DNA of 64,000 nt from Calothrix sp. NIES-2098 (lineage in GTDB: Bacteria > Cyanobacteriota > Cyanobacteriia > Cyanobacteriales > Nostocaceae), in assembly GCA_002368175.1 (NCBI GenBank), contig AP018172.1:5335001-5399000 (forward strand), read 5' to 3'. Below are positions 59,859 through 64,000 of the stretch, piece after piece. Under the pieces are notes generated by a model. The model was not told the DNA's origin. It ran no database searches and was given only the letters and a program-made list of their open reading frames with translations. Made by a program: the position numbers and the translations under genes. How positions within the stretch are numbered: position 1 is the first letter of the stretch; each line of letters starts with the position of its first letter.

Positions 59859-60920
59859 ATGAGCACAACTCCTATAGGTAGCTACAAGTTGTTCCAGAAA
59901 TTACATCCGATATCGCTGTTGGCACAACTCACCAGTCGGCGTGCTACAGGATGCTTAAGGGTATATACAGAGACTACTTCTTGGTCGATCTATCTAGAGG
60001 ACGGTAAACTAACTTATGCCTCTTATTCAGATAAAGTATTTGAAAGGCTTGATAGTCATTTGCGGCGCTTGAGTCAGAAAATTCCGACTCTCAACAGCGC
60101 TACTAGGGTGCAAATGCGGCTGATGTTTGAAACGAATAATGAAAATCAATCAACATCTAATGCTGATTATCACGCTATCTGCTGGTTAGCTGCTCAGGAT
60201 TATATTACTTCTCAGCAGGCAGCAACCTTAATAGATGAATTGGCTAAAGAAGTTCTGGAGTCATTCTTAGCTTTAAAAGAAGGTAGCTATGAATTTAATC
60301 CTGAAATCACCTTAGATGGATTACCAAGATTTTGTAGTTTGGATTTACGGTTAATCGTCGAACACTGTCAAAAGCAGCTGAGAAATCGGCAAATTACTCA
60401 GTCACCACTTCCATCTGCTGGAAGTTCCCCAGTCTTAACACAAACTCAGTCGTCGCCATCTCAAAGCAATTTGGCACAACAATTACCTAAACCCAATAAT
60501 TTTACTTTGACTGAGGAGAGAAATTATAAGTTTAGTCACAAACAGTTTAGTAAGGGGCTTTATACGATCGCCTGTATTGATGATAGCCAAACCGTGCTGA
60601 ATTCTATTAGGCACTTTTTGGATGAGGAAACATTTTCTGTTGTATTAATTAACGATCCGGTCAAAGCTTTAATGCAAATACTCAGGAGTAAACCCGATCT
60701 AATTTTACTAGACATCGAAATGCCCAATTTAGATGGTTATGAACTCTGTTCTTTACTGCGGAGGCATTCACAGTTCAGAGACACACCTATTATTATGGTG
60801 ACGGGCAGAACAGGATTTATCGATAGAGCAAAGGCAAAAATGGTCAGATCTTCTGGCTATTTAACAAAACCATTTACACAATCAGATTTGCTAAAAATGG
60901 TGTTTAAACACCTCGGTTAA
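59859..60920 (+). CDS. PatA-type response regulator of a chemosensory operon
   Basis: 353 residues. An N-terminal PATAN (DUF4388-like) domain (about 1-180) starts LHPISLLAQLTSRRATGCLR with YLEDGKLTYASYSD. A Pro/Ser/Gln-rich linker (about 185-215) leads to a C-terminal receiver with the acidic pair in IACIDDSQTVLNSI, the phosphoacceptor in DLILLDIEMPNLDGYE, Thr in IIMVTGRTG and Lys in YLTKPFTQSD. This is the architecture of PatA, PixG and HmpA. With CheY, CheW and MCP genes right after it, it matches the PilG-like component of type IV pilus chemosensory systems that control hormogonium motility or phototaxis. Confidence 0.92.
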   Translation: MSTTPIGSYKLFQKLHPISLLAQLTSRRATGCLRVYTETTSWSIYLEDGKLTYASYSDKVFERLDSHLRRLSQKIPTLNSATRVQMRLMFETNNENQSTSNADYHAICWLAAQDYITSQQAATLIDELAKEVLESFLALKEGSYEFNPEITLDGLPRFCSLDLRLIVEHCQKQLRNRQITQSPLPSAGSSPVLTQTQSSPSQSNLAQQLPKPNNFTLTEERNYKFSHKQFSKGLYTIACIDDSQTVLNSIRHFLDEETFSVVLINDPVKALMQILRSKPDLILLDIEMPNLDGYELCSLLRRHSQFRDTPIIMVTGRTGFIDRAKAKMVRSSGYLTKPFTQSDLLKMVFKHLG

Positions 60921-60975
60921 TTTTTAATAAATATATAGTTAGTAAAACCGATAGCATTTGTTAGGAGATTTAGTA

Positions 60976-61353
60976 GTGAGCCTTACTTTGATTGGCACAA
61001 TTCTGGTTGTTGAAGATTCCCCTAGTGAATTAGAACTAATGAGTTATTATCTCACAGAAAGTGGCTACAACGTAATTTCAGCTACTGGTGCTAAAGAAGC
61101 TTTACAAAAAGCCTTATCACAACAACCAGATGTAATTGTTACTGATGTAGTTATGCCAGGAATGAGTGGATTTGAATTATGCCGTTATCTGAAAAAAAAT
61201 CCAATGACACAAAAAGTTCCCATTGTAATTTGTAGTTCTAAGAATCAGGAAATTGATCGATTATGGGCAATGAAACAAGGAGCTGATGCCTACCTCACAA
61301 AACCATATACTCGGGAACAACTTTTACGTGCTATTAAATCAGTAGCAATTTGA
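60976..61353 (+). CDS. CheY-like response regulator (PilH/PixH/HmpB-like)
   Basis: 125 residues from the GTG at 60976, preceded by TAGGAG (60962-60967) at good spacing; the in-frame TTG at 60958 overlaps that site and is rejected. Receiver motifs: ILVVEDSPSELELMSYYL, phosphoacceptor DVIVTDVVMPGMSGFE, VICSSKNQ with Ser in place of Thr, and YLTKPYTRE. Single-domain output for pilus motor control. The CheW gene starts four bases after its stop. Confidence 0.92.
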   Translation: MSLTLIGTILVVEDSPSELELMSYYLTESGYNVISATGAKEALQKALSQQPDVIVTDVVMPGMSGFELCRYLKKNPMTQKVPIVICSSKNQEIDRLWAMKQGADAYLTKPYTREQLLRAIKSVAI

Positions 61354-61357
61354 ACCC

Positions 61358-61855
61358 ATGAATAGTCCAAGCAATGCACTTCCCGCCAAACCTATTCCTA
61401 ATAATTTAGGCGATGGCTATATCAAGTTTCAGCTAAATCAACAGACTGCGGCGATTTTATCAATGAGGCACACGCAAGAAGCAATTATTGTGCCTGTTGA
61501 GTCTGTCACCTCCATGCCAAATATGCCTGCTTGTATTCTAGGATTAATGAATTGGCGCAGTCGCATAATTTGGGTAGTAGATTTGCCAAGAATGCTCAAT
61601 TTAGAATCTTTAGATAATAGGCGGCGGCAGTACAATGTGATTGTTGTGCGGGTGGAATCAATTCTTTTAGGCTTAGTTGTACAAGAAATAAAAGGTACAG
61701 CTAAGTTTTTGGCTGATGAAATTTGTTCTCCTTTAGGACAGGTAGCATCCAGTTTAGTACCGTATCTATGTGGATGTGTTGGGCAACAACAAGAGATATT
61801 ACTGGTATTAGATGCACAGGCTATTGTCCATTCTTCGATTCTTCGCAGTGATTAG
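61358..61855 (+). CDS. CheW-like adaptor protein
   Basis: 165-residue CheW domain with the core IIVPVESVTSMPNMPACILG, NWRSRIIWVVDLPRMLNL (the CheA/MCP-binding strand), VVRVESILLGLVVQEIKGT. It couples the receptor to a CheA kinase, expected just beyond the window end. A 25-residue N-terminal extension precedes the domain. ATG at 61358 is four bases after the CheY stop. Confidence 0.92.
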   Translation: MNSPSNALPAKPIPNNLGDGYIKFQLNQQTAAILSMRHTQEAIIVPVESVTSMPNMPACILGLMNWRSRIIWVVDLPRMLNLESLDNRRRQYNVIVVRVESILLGLVVQEIKGTAKFLADEICSPLGQVASSLVPYLCGCVGQQQEILLVLDAQAIVHSSILRSD

Positions 61856-61912
61856 GGTGTACTACTAAAAAAGGCTTTTGAGGGTTCTCATTCACATATC
61901 TAGAATTAATTT

Positions 61913-64000
61913 ATGTTTAATAAGACTGACACGGCTAAGAGTAGTGACACGCAAAATCGCTCATCATTAATTTCATCTCAAAAACTTTCTAATCAAGCAG
62001 TCAAACAAGCGCATAAACTGACTCATGAAACTGCTAATAACTCTTTTATAGAGAAAGCAGCTAGTTATTTTAATAGACTCAGTTTGGGGACAAAAGCTAC
62101 AGTATTAGCGATCGCGATCGGGACTCTCCCAACATTAGGAATTGGCGCGATCGCTTACAGCTTTGCCAATAACTCAATTAACAAGCAAATTACTAAAGCG
62201 CAAGAAGCAGAAACTATTGGCTTGCTCGACAAAGTTAATCGTTATATTTTAGGGCGCTTTGGTGATATTCAAGTTCTTTCTAAGCGGCTGTTTTTGACAA
62301 ATCCTCAAGTGAGGCAAACAACCAGTCTGGAAGAAAAACAAGCAGTTTTAGATAGCACGATCAAAGCCTACGAAGCTTATGACAGTATTGCAGTCTTCGA
62401 TCTCGAAGGTAATGTAATTGTCCAGTCTACAGGAGAATCCTTAGAAAATCATAAAGACCGCCAGTATTTTCAAGATGCGCTTAAACAAAATACTACTGTT
62501 ATTAGTCAGCCAGAAAAATCAAAAAGTACTGGTGTGATGAGTATTCACATAGCCGCACCTATTAAAGACTCAATAACAGGGCAAAATATTGGTGTGGTGA
62601 GAGCGCGAATGCCTTTAAAAGCTATAGAAGAAACTATCAAAAACTATGCAGGCAAAGGGCATGATTATCAGTTAATAGATCGGTCGGGTAAAATCTTTCT
62701 AGCTACGCAAAATAATCAAGAAGGTAGAGAGGCGAAAGCAGAGTTTCCGGGTTTAAGTAAAGTCCAAGGACAAAAACAGGTAAGTAGTTTCACGACAATT
62801 AATAAACTGAATCAAAAACAGCAGCTTGTGAGCTATGTACCCTCTCTTAAAATTGAAGGTTTACCAGATTTAAAATGGGATGCGCTGATTGCGACTGATA
62901 CAGCAATTACATATGCACCTCAAAGAGAATTATTATGGACTATCGCAATTGGCACCGCATTAACCGCATTTATTGTCGCAGCGATCGCCGCTTGGTTAGC
63001 TAAACGAGCCACAAAGCCAATTTTGATTGCTACAGAAGCAGTGAGTAAACTTGGCGAAGGTCAACTGAATACTCGTTTACAAGTACAAAGAGCAGACGAA
63101 CTCGGAGTCTTGGGTATTAATATTAACCAAATGGCAGAGCAATTACAAATATTGCTAAGAGAACAAGAGCGAGAAGCAGAAAGAGTCAAATTTATTGCAG
63201 ATATTACTTTAAAAATTCGTAAGAATCTCATAACTGAAGATATTTACTCAACAGCAGTAACCGAAATTCGTCAAGCACTGAAAACAGACCGAGTAATTAT
63301 CTACAAGCTAAATCCCGAAAATTGGGATGGGGTCGTTGTTGCTGAATCTGTGACTAATGATTGGCCGAAAACGATCGGCGCGCGCATTGATGACCCTTGT
63401 TTTCGCGAACGTCATGTAGAACTTTATCGCGCAGGACAGGTAAGGGCGATCGCTAATATTTATCAAGAGCCAAACTTGTCTGATGCCAACTGTTACATCC
63501 AAACCTTAGAAAAATTTGCAGTTCAAGCTAATTTGATCGCACCGATTATTACTCAAGATCAACTATTGGGTTTATTGATTGCTCATCATTGCGAAAGTCC
63601 GCGAATTTGGCAACAGCCAGAAATTGATTTGTTTCAACAGACAGCAATTCAGATTGGCTATGCCTTAGAACAAGCTAGGCTCCTAGAAGAATTAGAAAAA
63701 GCCAAATCTGCTGCTCAACAAGATACCAAAGAAGAACGCCAACAAAAAGAAGCACTGCAAGCCCAACTTTTAGAATTATTAAGTAACGTAGAAGGTGCAG
63801 CCAGCGGCGATCTTACGGTACGTGCTGATGTGACAGCTGGAGAAATTGGCACTGTTGCTGACTTTTTTAACTCCATCGTTGAAAGCCTCCGCGATATTGT
63901 CACCCAAGTTAAACATGCTGCTACTCAAGTAAATACTGCGATCGGTTCTAACGAAGCAGCTATCCGCCAGCTAGCAGAAGAAGCGCTAAACCAAGCGGCG
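61913..64000 (+). CDS. Methyl-accepting chemotaxis protein with Cache, HAMP and CBCR-like GAF, cut by window edge
   Basis: 696 complete codons from the ATG at 61913. Residues 1-60 are cytoplasmic and polar, TM1 is 61-84, a Cache-like periplasmic domain spans about 90-325 (YDSIAVFDLEGNVIVQS; DRQYFQDALKQNT), TM2 about 340-363, and HAMP about 364-417. A GAF domain (about 430-580) contains DPCFRERHVELYRAGQVRAI and NCYIQTLEKFAVQANLIAPI, so it has Cys496 in a DxCF motif and Cys527 at the canonical bilin-attachment position, though followed by Tyr rather than His. A second HAMP follows (about 610-670) and the MCP signalling domain must lie beyond 64000. It is the receptor of the PatA-CheY-CheW operon. 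Confidence 0.93.
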   Translation, partial: MFNKTDTAKSSDTQNRSSLISSQKLSNQAVKQAHKLTHETANNSFIEKAASYFNRLSLGTKATVLAIAIGTLPTLGIGAIAYSFANNSINKQITKAQEAETIGLLDKVNRYILGRFGDIQVLSKRLFLTNPQVRQTTSLEEKQAVLDSTIKAYEAYDSIAVFDLEGNVIVQSTGESLENHKDRQYFQDALKQNTTVISQPEKSKSTGVMSIHIAAPIKDSITGQNIGVVRARMPLKAIEETIKNYAGKGHDYQLIDRSGKIFLATQNNQEGREAKAEFPGLSKVQGQKQVSSFTTINKLNQKQQLVSYVPSLKIEGLPDLKWDALIATDTAITYAPQRELLWTIAIGTALTAFIVAAIAAWLAKRATKPILIATEAVSKLGEGQLNTRLQVQRADELGVLGININQMAEQLQILLREQEREAERVKFIADITLKIRKNLITEDIYSTAVTEIRQALKTDRVIIYKLNPENWDGVVVAESVTNDWPKTIGARIDDPCFRERHVELYRAGQVRAIANIYQEPNLSDANCYIQTLEKFAVQANLIAPIITQDQLLGLLIAHHCESPRIWQQPEIDLFQQTAIQIGYALEQARLLEELEKAKSAAQQDTKEERQQKEALQAQLLELLSNVEGAASGDLTVRADVTAGEIGTVADFFNSIVESLRDIVTQVKHAATQVNTAIGSNEAAIRQLAEEALNQAA

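Overview
The window looks like chromosomal DNA of a filamentous, very probably heterocyst-forming cyanobacterium (Nostocales; Nostoc/Tolypothrix/Calothrix-like). The grounds are numerous HIP1 octamers (GCGATCGC), a phycobiliprotein lyase (CpcT), a cyanobacterial NDH-1 cluster in the order ndhA-I-G-E, a PatA-type regulator, LrtA-type hibernation factor, heptamer-based intergenic repeats of the kind known from Calothrix and Nostoc, and an alternative terminal oxidase operon of the type that is heterocyst-specific in Anabaena. It is mostly ordinary core genome with some accessory patches. I see no transposase, CRISPR array or rRNA.

Layout. 1-3.4 kb: a truncated unknown gene, the ribosome hibernation factor with a structured leader, and lipB. 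3.4-8.0 kb: an accessory patch with two AAA/STAND-like ATPases (one membrane-bound with a tetrapeptide-repeat membrane domain, one with a coiled coil), a VapBC-like toxin-antitoxin pair between them, and a 14-unit array of palindromes with an exact 21-bp period. 8.0-11.2 kb: a TPP enzyme and a succinic semialdehyde dehydrogenase, which together match the cyanobacterial 2-oxoglutarate decarboxylase bypass of the TCA cycle. 11.2-15.0 kb: a gene remnant, a glycogen-debranching-like enzyme and a short-chain dehydrogenase. 15.6-21.8 kb: an operon of two DUF2231 membrane proteins, oxidase subunits II, I and III, a small membrane protein and a type II NADH dehydrogenase. Subunit II has lost its CuA ligands and subunit I carries the A2-type YSHPxVY motif, so this reads as an NADH-to-quinone-to-oxygen chain (ARTO). 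22-31.6 kb: dnaK, an ADP-ribosylglycohydrolase, a carbohydrate-binding protein broken by an in-frame stop, a phosphoribulokinase paralogue, tRNA-Cys, cpcT, a TPR protein and an alpha/beta hydrolase.

31.8-45.7 kb: a glycosyltransferase, a GNAT enzyme, a small hydrophilic protein, then a dense signalling block: CHASE3-PAS kinase with its Rcp1-type regulator, a receiver-kinase hybrid, a degenerate-GGDEF/EAL protein, an MHYT-GAF kinase and a HAMP kinase. 45.8-58.8 kb: DM13 lipoprotein, Rid-family protein, acyltransferase-like GNAT, NAD kinase, ndhE-G-I-A, citrate synthase, SixA phosphatase, DHH phosphoesterase, HNH nuclease, alanine racemase. 59-64 kb: tRNA-Leu and the start of a chemosensory operon (PatA-type regulator, CheY, CheW, and an MCP truncated by the window end) whose receptor contains a cyanobacteriochrome-like GAF domain.

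The items most worth a second look are the 21-bp palindrome array and the ATPase/toxin-antitoxin genes beside it, the CuA-less oxidase operon with its unexplained accessory membrane proteins, and the GAF-containing chemoreceptor.
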